NCBI GenBank assembly: GCA_022768465.1
Contig: JALELZ010000033.1
Location: 1-64,000 of the forward strand
Length of the DNA stretch: 64,000 bases
Reading direction: 5' to 3'
DNA from: Lachnospiraceae bacterium
GTDB lineage: Bacteria; Bacillota; Clostridia; Lachnospirales; Lachnospiraceae
Shown here: piece after piece, positions 37,594 to 46,258 of the stretch
Position numbering within the stretch: the stretch's first letter is position 1
Layout of the letters: each line of letters opens with the position of its first letter
Program-made: the position numbers and the translations under genes
Notes under the pieces: model-generated
The model's input: only the letters and a program-made list of their open reading frames with translations
Told to the model about the DNA's origin: nothing
Database searches by the model: none

Positions 37594-37661
37594 ACCAAAG
37601 CCTTCGTCAACAAACATTGTGTCAAGTTTTATGCCCCGGCAGATGCTTGTATTTCATATGA
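37594..37661 (-). pseudogene. sbcC: Remnant of sbcC: ABC signature/Walker B piece, frameshifted
   Basis: In the gap between MATE and pncB the minus strand encodes EIQASAG, then, after one missing base near 37634, IKLDTMFVDEGFG. In intact SbcC the C-terminal ATPase lobe reads closely as EIQ-SAGGI-LDTMFVDEGFG, covering Walker B and the segment after it. After the last GFG (37594) the match is lost and the sequence runs into the pncB leader. Nothing of the other 900 or so residues of SbcC is left. Confidence 0.8.
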
Positions 37662-37750
37662 TTTTTCAATATGTATTCCTGATCTTCAAGCATTGAGTAT
37701 TCGTTTACTCTCTTGCCCAAGTGCAGATCGGATAAATGTATAAATTTCAT
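37622..37750 (-). pseudogene. sbcD: Remnant of sbcD: first 29 codons
   Basis: The frame from ATG at 37750 begins MKFIHLSDLHLGKRV and goes on NEYSMLEDQEYILK, which is the typical start of nuclease SbcD, including the DXH metal motif (SDLHLG). After codon 29 (near 37664) the frame enters the sbcC remnant out of phase and stops at 37622. A ribosome site (GGAGACCGGC) is still present. SbcD is normally about 370-400 residues, so the locus has lost roughly 4 kb between the start of sbcD and the end of sbcC. Confidence 0.85.
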
Positions 37751-37776
37751 GCCGGTCTCCTTATGATCCTATTTGA

Positions 37777-39132
37777 TCACATATCCTCATCCGGGAAATT
37801 TTTCCTGATTTTTTTATAATATAAAAAGTTAGCAAGTGCCGTTACTACCCAGCTGACTGGCCATACAATAATAATAACTTCGTAATACGGGAATAAAACA
37901 AATACAGTATTCAGCCATATGATCCTGAATAAACATGATCCGAGCAGTGTAGTTATCATTGGCTCTACTGAATATCCGAAGCCTCTCAGAGCACTTGCTG
38001 TCGCATCCATTGTTACTCCGAGAAATTCAAGCATTACAACCGGTATAAGTCTTCTGACGGCAACAGCAACAACCTCATCAGATGTAGTAAACAGCGAAAG
38101 AAGCGGGAATCTGAATAAAACGGTAAGTATGCCGAGAATAAATGTTCCCGTCATTCCCCACAGCCATGCATTTCTGATAGTATTGCTGGCCCTCCTATAT
38201 TTTTTCGCTCCTACGTTCTGACTCGTAAATGTAAGTATGGTGTTTAAATTCGAACTTATAAAACACTGCTGAAAACTTTCGATATTCTGAGCTGCAGCAT
38301 TTCCTGCCATATATACAGAACCAAAAGAATTGACAGATGACTGTATGAGCATGTTGGATATTGAGAAAATACTTCCCTGCAGTCCGACCGGCAATCCCTG
38401 CTTCATTATTTCAGAAAATACAGCTTTATTTATCTTCATCTGTTTCGGATTAAACTTGAGGCATGAATCCTCTCTGATAAGAACACCCAAAACAAGAAAT
38501 GCTGAAACATAGTTGGAAATTGATGTTGCAGCTCCTACGCCCACGACTCCCAGCTTCATAACTATGACGAATAACAGATTTAATATAACATTAAGAACAC
38601 CGGAAAATATAAGAAAGTTCATGGGTCTCTTAGTATCGCCAATCGCTCTTAAAATAGCTGCAGCAAAGTTATAAACAGCTATTCCCGGAAGACCTATATA
38701 ATAAAAAAGCAGATAGCTTGCAGACATGCCTATAACATCATCCGGTGACTTCATAAGCTCAAGTACCGGCCTTGCGCTGACTGCTCCCAAAACAGCTAAT
38801 ACAATACCTCCGATCAAGGCAGAAACGATGGTTGTATGCACCTCATCCGAAACCTTATCAAATCTCTCTCCTGCATAGTCTCTTGCAATAACGATATTAA
38901 CACCGTTAGAAAGCCCTACGACAAAATTTACGATAAGACTGACTATAGCCGTAGTTGATCCTACAGCAGCAAGTGCATTCGGTCCTTCAAAACGACCTAC
39001 AACAATTACATCAGCGGCATTAAATGCTATCTGAAGCATATAGCTTAATGTCATAGGAATTATAAAAGCCAGATACTTAGGAAAAACACTTCCGTTAACA
39101 ATATCAAGCTCATGAGAACTTTTTCCTGCCAT
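37777..39132 (-). CDS. MATE family efflux transporter (second of four)
   Basis: This 451-residue polytopic membrane protein has about 12 helices. The N-terminus reads VFPKYLAFIIPMTLSYMLQIAFNAADVIVVGRFEGPNALAAVG, the MATE pattern, and the second half opens with EIMKQGLPVGLQGSIFSISNMLIQSSVNSFG. GGAGG precedes the ATG, and a good promoter lies at 39199-39227. The substrate is unknown. It is preceded by a divergent plus-strand gene and followed by the sbcDC remnant. Confidence 0.93.
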   Translation of the reverse strand: MAGKSSHELDIVNGSVFPKYLAFIIPMTLSYMLQIAFNAADVIVVGRFEGPNALAAVGSTTAIVSLIVNFVVGLSNGVNIVIARDYAGERFDKVSDEVHTTIVSALIGGIVLAVLGAVSARPVLELMKSPDDVIGMSASYLLFYYIGLPGIAVYNFAAAILRAIGDTKRPMNFLIFSGVLNVILNLLFVIVMKLGVVGVGAATSISNYVSAFLVLGVLIREDSCLKFNPKQMKINKAVFSEIMKQGLPVGLQGSIFSISNMLIQSSVNSFGSVYMAGNAAAQNIESFQQCFISSNLNTILTFTSQNVGAKKYRRASNTIRNAWLWGMTGTFILGILTVLFRFPLLSLFTTSDEVVAVAVRRLIPVVMLEFLGVTMDATASALRGFGYSVEPMITTLLGSCLFRIIWLNTVFVLFPYYEVIIIVWPVSWVVTALANFLYYKKIRKNFPDEDM

Positions 39133-39198
39133 ACATGTCCTCCGTTTTTACATTTCGATACCTTGAGATATAAGCGGCATCAAATGCGCATCTGATTT

Positions 39199-39227
39199 AT
39201 TATACGGCTGTGCTGATTTAAAGTCAA
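39199..39227 (-). promoter_or_regulatory. Sigma-A promoter for the second MATE gene
   Basis: TTGACT (39222-39227), 17 bases, TATAAT (39199-39204). It diverges from the plus-strand promoter at 39305-39333. It may also serve pncB and ileS after loss of sbcDC. Confidence 0.75.
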
Positions 39228-39304
39228 ACTGTAGAAAACATGGCGATTTTCTTAATGATTTTTATTTCATTTCAGACCTTCAATCTGTATAAAAAGCTGA
39301 TCGG

Positions 39305-39333
39305 TTTACTTATTTAACTATTTGATATAAAAT
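39305..39333 (+). promoter_or_regulatory. Sigma-A promoter for the GreA paralogue
   Basis: TTTACT (39305-39310), 17 bases, TAAAAT (39328-39333). The predicted start is near 39340. The leader contains a five-codon frame (ATG at 39373) whose stop ends 1 base before the start codon of the gene. Confidence 0.65.
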
Positions 39334-39390
39334 ATTTTTCTGAAAGGAATTCCATACATAAAATAAAGGTTATGGAAAATGTGATTTGAA

Positions 39391-39906
39391 ATGAGTTTGA
39401 ACGGTTCAGAACAGCTGACAAAGGCTGATGTTGCACGTATAGAAGAAGAAATTGAGCATAGAAAAAATGTGGTTCGTCCTGCTGCACTTAAGGCTCTGAA
39501 GGAAGCCCGTGCAATGGGCGATCTTTCAGAAAATTTCGAATATCACTGTGCAAAAAGAGACAATAATCTCAATAACAGCAGGATACGATACCTTGAAAAA
39601 ATGCTCAGGTTTGCCACAGTAATAGATGATGAATCCACCGAAGACACCATAGGTATCAACAACACTGTCGATGTATATTTTGAAGATGATGATTATACTG
39701 AAACCTACAGAATAGTCACGCCTATAAGATGTGATTCACGAAAAGGACTTATATCAAACGAATCTCCTCTCGGCAAATCCCTTCTTGGCCGCAAGGTCGG
39801 CGACCGAGTTAAAATAGATGTCGACGGAGGAGACTCTTACTTTATCGTCATTAAAAATCTGATAAAAACCGGCGAATCGGATGAGGATACGATCCACAGA
39901 TATTAA
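39391..39906 (+). CDS. GreA/GreB-type transcript cleavage factor paralogue
   Basis: Gre factors reach into the RNA polymerase secondary channel and trigger cleavage of backtracked RNA. The 171-residue product has the N-terminal coiled coil with the tip sequence MGDLSENFEYHCAKRDNN, keeping the acidic D and E of the canonical GDLSENAEYHAAKE. The C-terminal FKBP-like domain follows (SPLGKSLLGRKVGDRVKID). It diverges from standard GreA in the second helix (NSRIRYLEKMLRFATVIDD). It is one of only two plus-strand genes and has its own promoter. The ATG lacks a clear ribosome site. Confidence 0.82.
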   Translation: MSLNGSEQLTKADVARIEEEIEHRKNVVRPAALKALKEARAMGDLSENFEYHCAKRDNNLNNSRIRYLEKMLRFATVIDDESTEDTIGINNTVDVYFEDDDYTETYRIVTPIRCDSRKGLISNESPLGKSLLGRKVGDRVKIDVDGGDSYFIVIKNLIKTGESDEDTIHRY

Positions 39907-39909
39907 GAT

Positions 39910-40812
39910 TTATCTTAAATGTCTTTTAGCTATCTCCGCATATTCAGTTGCGGAATTATTAGTAATATGCCCCAGCTTCTTCTGCAGATCTGATATTTCT
40001 TCGCCTTCTTTAATAGCCAAAACAGCATAACTGTGTCTGAGCATCTCCGGTGTCACGTTCTTACCGATACCGGCGAGCTCAGAATATTTTTTCAGGATCT
40101 TCCATAATCCCTGTCTGGATATCCCGCTTCCCCCGCAGCTTAAAAATAAAAGCTCATTATCGATATAACTATTAATATGGCTGATTGGAACTTCGTTTCC
40201 TGTATTATCTGCTTCCATATTTAAAAGTTCATCTCTGCCTTTTAAAAGGTATTGTTTTAATGCTGAAAATGTCTTTTTATCAATGTTAAGCATTCTCTTA
40301 TTTTTAATACCGGCTCTGAGCTGTCTTTTTTTTAAATCAATGTCAGTTGTTTTTAATGACAAAAGCTCGGCAGAGCTTATGCCGGTGGAGCTTATAAGCC
40401 TTATGATAGCGATATCTCTTTTACCTTTTGCTGTCCTGTGGTTTACTGCGTTTACAAGTCTTTCAATATCTGCTATGTCAGCTGTGGCCGGCATATTTTT
40501 AATAACCTTCGGTGCCTTAAGACCAACTGAAGGATCATTAAATATATATCCCTTTGCATAAGCCCATGAGAAAAATTTCCTGAAAGAGGTAACACATCTT
40601 GAAATTGTTGCAGTAGATCTTTCAGATGTCATAAGCTCTTCAACATATCTTTCCGTCATTACCTGGCTTATGTCCTGTGTATCATAGCCGGGAAAACTGT
40701 CCGAAAGCCAAAGAGCAAACTGTTTCAAATCTCTTCTGTAGGACAAGGCCGTATTATCTGAAACACCGGAAGCCTTAAGGTATTCTGAAAATGCATTGAT
40801 CTTGTCAAACAT
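39910..40812 (-). CDS. XerC/XerD-like tyrosine recombinase with degenerate active site
   Basis: The 300-residue protein has an N-terminal SAM-like DNA-binding domain (INAFSEYLKASGVSDNTALSYRRDLKQF) and a catalytic domain with the XerD layout. The first catalytic arginine (TGLRVSEL in XerD) is S146 in TGISSAEL, and the histidine of HXXR is E256 in TPEMLRHSY. The second arginine (R259), the LGH histidine and the C-terminal tyrosine (ATEYAEI) remain. Loss of two key residues suggests it cannot cut DNA normally. The start is ATG at 40812 with GGAGCGG upstream. It ends 4 bases from the convergent Gre gene. Confidence 0.85.
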   Translation of the reverse strand: MFDKINAFSEYLKASGVSDNTALSYRRDLKQFALWLSDSFPGYDTQDISQVMTERYVEELMTSERSTATISRCVTSFRKFFSWAYAKGYIFNDPSVGLKAPKVIKNMPATADIADIERLVNAVNHRTAKGKRDIAIIRLISSTGISSAELLSLKTTDIDLKKRQLRAGIKNKRMLNIDKKTFSALKQYLLKGRDELLNMEADNTGNEVPISHINSYIDNELLFLSCGGSGISRQGLWKILKKYSELAGIGKNVTPEMLRHSYAVLAIKEGEEISDLQKKLGHITNNSATEYAEIAKRHLR

Positions 40813-40825
40813 CAGTCCGCTCCGT

Positions 40826-41530
40826 TTACTTCCACTGATCGCGCCATTCCTTTTGACGCTTTCTCCTATTGAAATAATTCTTGATCTCAGTGAAAATGCT
40901 TTCACCTCCGCTGTATACCATACGATAGAAAAGATAAACAGGTATGAGTGCAGCTATAATGGATATTCTTGTGTAAAGCATACCGAATATTCGTGATAAA
41001 CCGTTTCCTACGATAAAATAAAAGGTATACAGTGCAAGCTCAAATACAGCAAGAAACTTTGCTTTTATAGGAAGAATGAAAAACAGCAGTATCGTTGATT
41101 CTGCATACATTATCGCAAAGGCCATAAACACTGAAAACTGTGTAAACATAGGTATAAAAGGAGCATTTATGCCGGTTATAAGATAATAAATAAGAGTTCC
41201 TATTTCTCCGAGAAAAAAGCTTCCGAAGAAGTAGACATTGAATTCAAACTCTCCCATCGACCTTTCTACCGATACAGCAAAGCTGTAATATATAAGTATT
41301 CCCAGGATAACATTAAAAATGCCACCGGTAACGGGCGGATAAAGAAATGCCGTAAATATTCTCCATACCTGTCCGTGAAGTACTTCCTTCGGCAGAAACA
41401 TCATATAACCGTAAAATGGAGTAAGCATAAGAAGATAGCCTACAGCAAAGGCTATAGAAGCATAAACAGCAAGATTCTTAATAGCATATCTCTGATATTT
41501 AAATTTGAGTTTGTAAAATAAACTGTGCAT
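40826..41530 (-). CDS. Rhomboid-superfamily (derlin-like) membrane protein
   Basis: A membrane protein of 234 residues with about six helices. The first loop has the WR motif (GQVWRIFTAFLYPP) typical of rhomboids and derlins. The active-site GXSG of rhomboid proteases is missing in the fourth helix (TQFSVFMAFAIMYAES), and no catalytic histidine is visible in the last helix, so it is probably a pseudoprotease. The start is ATG at 41530, preceded by CGGAG; two earlier ATGs lack a site. It ends 13 bases before the recombinase start, so the two are co-transcribed. Confidence 0.75.
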   Translation of the reverse strand: MHSLFYKLKFKYQRYAIKNLAVYASIAFAVGYLLMLTPFYGYMMFLPKEVLHGQVWRIFTAFLYPPVTGGIFNVILGILIYYSFAVSVERSMGEFEFNVYFFGSFFLGEIGTLIYYLITGINAPFIPMFTQFSVFMAFAIMYAESTILLFFILPIKAKFLAVFELALYTFYFIVGNGLSRIFGMLYTRISIIAALIPVYLFYRMVYSGGESIFTEIKNYFNRRKRQKEWRDQWK

Positions 41531-41574
41531 ATATCTCCGTTTCATAAACATTTTAAAAAATTCCGTTATCGCTC

Positions 41575-41603
41575 ACTATACCATAAATGTCATCTTAATC
41601 ACA
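41575..41603 (-). promoter_or_regulatory. Possible extended -10 promoter for the derlin-like gene
   Basis: TATAGT (41575-41580) with TGG just before it forms an extended -10. The -35 position (TGTGAT, 41598-41603) is poor. The predicted start is near 41568. Confidence 0.4.
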
Positions 41604-41643
41604 TATATAATTCAATTGTTCACAGATGTTTCATTTTCTTAAG

Positions 41644-41673
41644 CTACAAACTATTCATTAAATATGCTATAAT
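41644..41673 (+). promoter_or_regulatory. Extended -10 promoter for the activase gene
   Basis: TATAAT at 41668-41673 is preceded by TGC, an extended -10. The -35 region (TACAAA, near 41645) is weak. The predicted start is near 41680, giving an untranslated leader of about 79 bases that holds a hairpin. Confidence 0.55.
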
Positions 41674-41700
41674 CAAGACCAATATAATTATAAAATATGT

Positions 41701-41735
41701 ATAAGAGCTGTTGATTTGTTTACATCAGCTCTTAT
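41701..41735 (+). promoter_or_regulatory. Leader hairpin before the activase gene
   Basis: A perfect 10-bp stem ATAAGAGCTG/CAGCTCTTAT (41701-41710 with 41726-41735), with an extra TGAT/ATCA match inside, lies 23 bases before the ATG. No U run follows. It could control RNA stability or translation of the large gene, or be a binding site for a dimeric regulator. Confidence 0.55.
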
Positions 41736-41758
41736 AAATGTACCTTAAGTGAGATTAA

Positions 41759-44700
41759 ATGGAGAAAAAAGATTACAGATTAGGTATCGATATCGGCTCG
41801 ACAACTGTAAAAATCGCCGTTATCGATGAACTGAATAAAGTTCTGTTTGCAGACTATCAGAGACATTTTGCAAACATACAGGAAACGCTCGCCGGTCTGC
41901 TTGAAAAAGCAAAATCCAAATTAGGTGAGATATCATTTCGTGCTGCCATAACCGGATCAGGCGGTCTTTCTCTCTCAAAAGCAACTGAGCTTCCTTTTGT
42001 TCAGGAGGTCGTTGCAGTGTCATCTGTGCTTAGCGTAAGATCACCGGAATGTGATGTTGCCATAGAGCTTGGTGGCGAGGATGCAAAGATAATTTACTTT
42101 TCAAACGGTGTGGATCAGCGAATGAACGGCATCTGTGCCGGAGGTACCGGCTCGTTCATAGACCAGATGGCCGCACTTTTACAGACTGATGCAGCTGGCC
42201 TCAATGAATATGCAGCCAATTATAAGGCCATATATCCGATTGCAGCTCGCTGCGGTGTATTCGCAAAAACAGATATTCAGCCGCTTATAAATGAAGGTGC
42301 GACAAGAGAAGATCTTTCCGCTTCTATTTTTCAGGCTGTTGTCAATCAGACCATATCAGGTCTTGCATGCGGAAAGCCTATCAGAGGACATGTAGCCTTC
42401 CTGGGTGGTCCGCTTCATTTCCTTCCTGAATTGAGAAAGGCATTTATCAGGACACTCAAACTTGATGACGAGCATGTAATAGCTCCTGAGGATTCGCATC
42501 TTTATGCCGCTATGGGTGCCGCAATGGCGATTCCCGCTCCCGGCATGCGTTCGACTTATAAGGCTACTGATAATGTTATGCCTTGCGCTATCAGCTTCCT
42601 TATTGAAAAACTCAAAAAGCGTATTGATCTGCAGACTGAGATCAAGCGCCTTGACCCTATTTTTAAGGATGAGGAAGACTATCAGGATTTCCTTAAAAGA
42701 CATGCCAGGTCTAACGTTAAGACAGCTTCTCTTTCAGAGCACAAGGGTAACTGCTATCTTGGTATAGATGCCGGATCGACAACAACAAAGCTTGCGCTTG
42801 TCAACGAAGAAGGTGAGCTTTTATATAAGTTTTATTCAAATAACAACGGCTCACCTATCGACACAGCGATCCGTGCTTTCAGAGAGATAAACGAACAGCT
42901 TCCTGCTGATGCTAATATTGTATATTCCTGCTCCACCGGCTATGGTGAGGCTTTACTTAAGGCCGCCTTTAAGCTCGACGAAGGTGAAGTCGAAACTATT
43001 GCACACTACTATGCTGCAGCCTTCTTTGATAAGGATGTAGACTGTATCCTTGACATAGGCGGTCAGGATATGAAATGCATACGTATTAAGGACGGTGCAG
43101 TTGACTCGATTCAGCTTAATGAGGCATGTTCATCCGGCTGTGGATCATTTATAGAATCCTTTGCAAAGTCTTTAGGCTACAGTGTTCAGGACTTTGCCAA
43201 AGAAGCTCTCTTTGCCAAACAGCCTACAGACCTTGGTACACGCTGCACTGTTTTCATGAATTCCAACGTAAAGCAGGCACAGAAGGAAGGCGCTACAGTT
43301 GCAGACATTTCAGCAGGTCTTGCTTATTCGGTTATCAAAAATGCTCTTTATAAAGTAATTAAGATAAGCGATGCAAGAGATTTAGGACGTCACATAGTTA
43401 CACAGGGCGGTACTTTCTACAATGATGCCGTATTAAGAGCATTTGAGAAAACTGCCGACTGCGAAGCTACACGTCCTGATATAGCCGGCATCATGGGTGC
43501 ATTCGGTGCTGCACTTATCGCAAAGGAAAGATATAATTTCAAGCTTAAGGAAGCACAGGCTAAAAATAAATCTGATGAAGGCAGCAGTAGCACTCATAAC
43601 GGAACCGCTGTACTAACATCTATGCTTCCTATAGATGAGATACTTGATTTCTCATACAAGACTACACTCACAAGATGCGGCGGCTGTACTAATAACTGCA
43701 TGCTGACAATAAACAATTTCGCAGACGGCAGACGCTATATTTCCGGAAATCGCTGTGAAAGAGCTTTCGGCAAGGAAAAAGCCTCCGATGAAATACCTAA
43801 CATGTTCAAGTACAAGCTTGAGCGCATGTTTGATTATGAGCCTCTTGATGAAAAGGATGCCATAAGAGGAACCGTCGGTATTCCGAGAGTACTCAACATG
43901 TATGAGAACTTCCCACTTTGGGCTGTATTTTTCAAAAAATTAGGTTACCGAGTTGTTTTAAGCCCTGTCAGTACAAGGAAAATTTATGAGCTGGGCATGG
44001 AGACCATTCCTTCAGAATCAGAATGTTATCCTGCCAAAATAACTCACGGACATATTGAATGGCTTATAGATCAGGGTGTTAAATTCATCTTCTATCCTTG
44101 TATACCGTATGAGAGAAATGAATCTCCGCAAGCCGGAAACCATTATAACTGTCCTATCGTCACCTCCTATCCGGAGAATATTAAGAATAATATTGAGCTT
44201 AGAGAACGCGGCGTTGAATTTATGTGTCCGTTCCTTCCTCTTACTGATGAGGAAGTATTTACAGAATCCGTAATAAAAGCTTTTAAACCAAAATTCTCGG
44301 ATAACAGCGGAATTGACGGCACCAAGTATCCTGTTCTTACTGAAAAAGAAGTTATTGCCGCTGCGCATTCTGCTTATGATGAGCTTATTAATGTTAAGCT
44401 TGAGACAGAAAAGAAGGGTGAAGAGATACTTAAATGGATGGAGGCTACCGGACACAGAGGTATAGTTCTTGCCGGCCGTCCTTATCATGTTGATCCTGAG
44501 ATCAACCACGGCATTGCCGACATGATTACAAGCTACGGCTTTGCGGTACTTACTGAGGACTCTGTCAGCCATTTAAATGATGTTGATAGACCTACAATAG
44601 TAACCGATCAGTGGATGTACCATACAAGACTCTACCGTGCGGCTACTTTTGTAAAAACACGCGATGATCTTGACCTTGTACAGCTCAACTCATTTGGCTG

Positions 44701-46168
44701 CGGTCTTGACGCCGTTACAACAGACCAGGTAAATGATATCCTTACAGGCTCAGGCAAGATCTACACTGTACTAAAGATCGATGAGGTCAATAACTTAGGT
44801 GCAGCACGTATTCGTATCCGTTCTCTTATTGCAGCTATTAAAGTGCGTAAGATGCTGAATATTAAGAGAACTGCAGCATCATCCTCTTATAACCGTGTTC
44901 TATTCACAAAGGAGATGAAAAAGGACTATACGATACTCTGCCCTCAGATGTCGCCTATTCACTTTGATCTTCTTGAGCCGGCATTCAGGCAATTTGGCTA
45001 TAACATGGTAGTTCTTCAGAACGACAATCGTAATGCCGTTGATATGGGACTGAAATATGTTAATAACGACGCATGCTATCCGTCACTTATTGTAATCGGC
45101 CAGATCATGGATGCGCTTTTAAGCGGTAAATATGATCTCAGCAGAACTGCTGTCATAATGTCGCAGACCGGTGGAGGCTGCAGAGCATCAAACTATATAG
45201 GATTTATAAGGCGTGCTCTTGAAAAAGCAGGCATTCCTGAAATTCCGGTTATATCAATAAATGCCAATAAGATGGAGACTAACCCTGGCTTTAAGATCAC
45301 TCTCCCGCTTGCAATAAAGGCTCTTCAGGCCCTTGTCTACGGAGATGTATTTATGCGTGTGCTCTATGCCACACGACCTTATGAAAAGGTTCCGGGAAGT
45401 GCAAATAAGCTTTATGAAAGCTGGAAAGCACGCTGCATCGAATCATTAAAGAAAAAGAAAGCCGGACTTAATGAGTTCAAAAAGAACATAAACGGAATAA
45501 TAAAGGACTTTGATGAGTTAGAGCGTACCGATGAGAAAAAGCCAAAGGTCGGTGTTGTAGGTGAGATCCTGGTTAAGTTCTCTCCTCTTGCAAATAACAA
45601 CATTGTAGAGCTCCTCGAATCAGAGGGCGCTGAGTGCGTAATGCCTGATCTTATGGATTTCCTGCTTTATTGCTTCTACAACAATACCTTTAAATGGAAA
45701 TATCTCGGAGGAAAGCGTTCAATAGTAGATCTCTCCAATATTGCTATAAGCTTCCTTGAAAAATGCAGGTCAACAGCTAAAAAGGCGCTTATACAATCAA
45801 AGCATTTTAAACATCCGTCAGATATAAGGGTAACTGCAGCAAGAGCAAAAAGATACCTTTCTCTCGGAAATCAGACCGGAGAAGGCTGGTTCCTCACAGG
45901 TGAGATGTTAGAGCTTATATATGAAGATGTTCCTAACATTATCTGTGTTCAGCCTTTCGGATGCCTGCCTAACCACATAGTCGGAAAGGGAGTTATAAAG
46001 GAACTTAGGAACGCTTACCCAAGTGCCAATATAATTGCAGTTGATTATGATCCGGGTGCATCTGAGGTCAACCAGCTCAATCGTATTAAGCTGATGCTTA
46101 CTACTGCTCAGAAAAATCTTTATGAAAAACCTGATAGGAAAGTCATAAAGCCCAAAATAATACGTTAA
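41759..46168 (+). CDS. Giant acyl-CoA dehydratase activase-related protein
   Basis: This 1469-residue protein joins two BcrAD/BadFG-type ATPase modules to a HgdB-like region. The first module starts [17 protein letters not shown] near residue 7, with [14 protein letters not shown] near 124. The second starts [17 protein letters not shown] near 333, with [13 protein letters not shown] near 455. A cysteine cluster RCGGCTNNC lies near 640, followed by a DUF2229-like segment and the dehydratase-type C-terminal region. Relatives activate 2-hydroxyacyl-CoA dehydratases by ATP-driven electron transfer, but these giant forms have no known substrate. No dehydratase subunits or CoA-transferase are nearby. 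Confidence 0.88.
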   Translation: MEKKDYRLGIDIGSTTVKIAVIDELNKVLFADYQRHFANIQETLAGLLEKAKSKLGEISFRAAITGSGGLSLSKATELPFVQEVVAVSSVLSVRSPECDVAIELGGEDAKIIYFSNGVDQRMNGICAGGTGSFIDQMAALLQTDAAGLNEYAANYKAIYPIAARCGVFAKTDIQPLINEGATREDLSASIFQAVVNQTISGLACGKPIRGHVAFLGGPLHFLPELRKAFIRTLKLDDEHVIAPEDSHLYAAMGAAMAIPAPGMRSTYKATDNVMPCAISFLIEKLKKRIDLQTEIKRLDPIFKDEEDYQDFLKRHARSNVKTASLSEHKGNCYLGIDAGSTTTKLALVNEEGELLYKFYSNNNGSPIDTAIRAFREINEQLPADANIVYSCSTGYGEALLKAAFKLDEGEVETIAHYYAAAFFDKDVDCILDIGGQDMKCIRIKDGAVDSIQLNEACSSGCGSFIESFAKSLGYSVQDFAKEALFAKQPTDLGTRCTVFMNSNVKQAQKEGATVADISAGLAYSVIKNALYKVIKISDARDLGRHIVTQGGTFYNDAVLRAFEKTADCEATRPDIAGIMGAFGAALIAKERYNFKLKEAQAKNKSDEGSSSTHNGTAVLTSMLPIDEILDFSYKTTLTRCGGCTNNCMLTINNFADGRRYISGNRCERAFGKEKASDEIPNMFKYKLERMFDYEPLDEKDAIRGTVGIPRVLNMYENFPLWAVFFKKLGYRVVLSPVSTRKIYELGMETIPSESECYPAKITHGHIEWLIDQGVKFIFYPCIPYERNESPQAGNHYNCPIVTSYPENIKNNIELRERGVEFMCPFLPLTDEEVFTESVIKAFKPKFSDNSGIDGTKYPVLTEKEVIAAAHSAYDELINVKLETEKKGEEILKWMEATGHRGIVLAGRPYHVDPEINHGIADMITSYGFAVLTEDSVSHLNDVDRPTIVTDQWMYHTRLYRAATFVKTRDDLDLVQLNSFGCGLDAVTTDQVNDILTGSGKIYTVLKIDEVNNLGAARIRIRSLIAAIKVRKMLNIKRTAASSSYNRVLFTKEMKKDYTILCPQMSPIHFDLLEPAFRQFGYNMVVLQNDNRNAVDMGLKYVNNDACYPSLIVIGQIMDALLSGKYDLSRTAVIMSQTGGGCRASNYIGFIRRALEKAGIPEIPVISINANKMETNPGFKITLPLAIKALQALVYGDVFMRVLYATRPYEKVPGSANKLYESWKARCIESLKKKKAGLNEFKKNINGIIKDFDELERTDEKKPKVGVVGEILVKFSPLANNNIVELLESEGAECVMPDLMDFLLYCFYNNTFKWKYLGGKRSIVDLSNIAISFLEKCRSTAKKALIQSKHFKHPSDIRVTAARAKRYLSLGNQTGEGWFLTGEMLELIYEDVPNIICVQPFGCLPNHIVGKGVIKELRNAYPSANIIAVDYDPGASEVNQLNRIKLMLTTAQKNLYEKPDRKVIKPKIIR

Positions 46169-46176
46169 TAAAAAAC

Positions 46177-46235
46177 ATCACCTGTCATACAATATAGATC
46201 ACTTATTTTAAGTGCCGTATTGTATGACGGGTGAT
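46177..46235. terminator. Bidirectional terminator between convergent genes
   Basis: An 18-bp stem with one mismatch (46177-46194 with 46218-46235; ATCACCTGTCATACAATA and its complement) is followed by ATTTTGTTT on the plus strand and GTTTTTTATT on the minus strand. A second stem CACTTA/TAAGTG lies inside the loop. It would stop both the activase transcript and the thrC-MATE transcript. Confidence 0.88.
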
Positions 46236-46258
46236 ATTTTGTTTAAGTTATTTTTGAT

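Noticed and set aside
37569..37598. Promoter for pncB in the sbcDC remnant
   Set aside because: TATAAT is present, but the -35 is poor (TTGGTT at 18 bases) and the start would fall inside the ribosome site.
44018..44572. 184-codon minus-strand frame within the activase gene
   Set aside because: Antisense shadow of a clear coding region; no ribosome site or domain.
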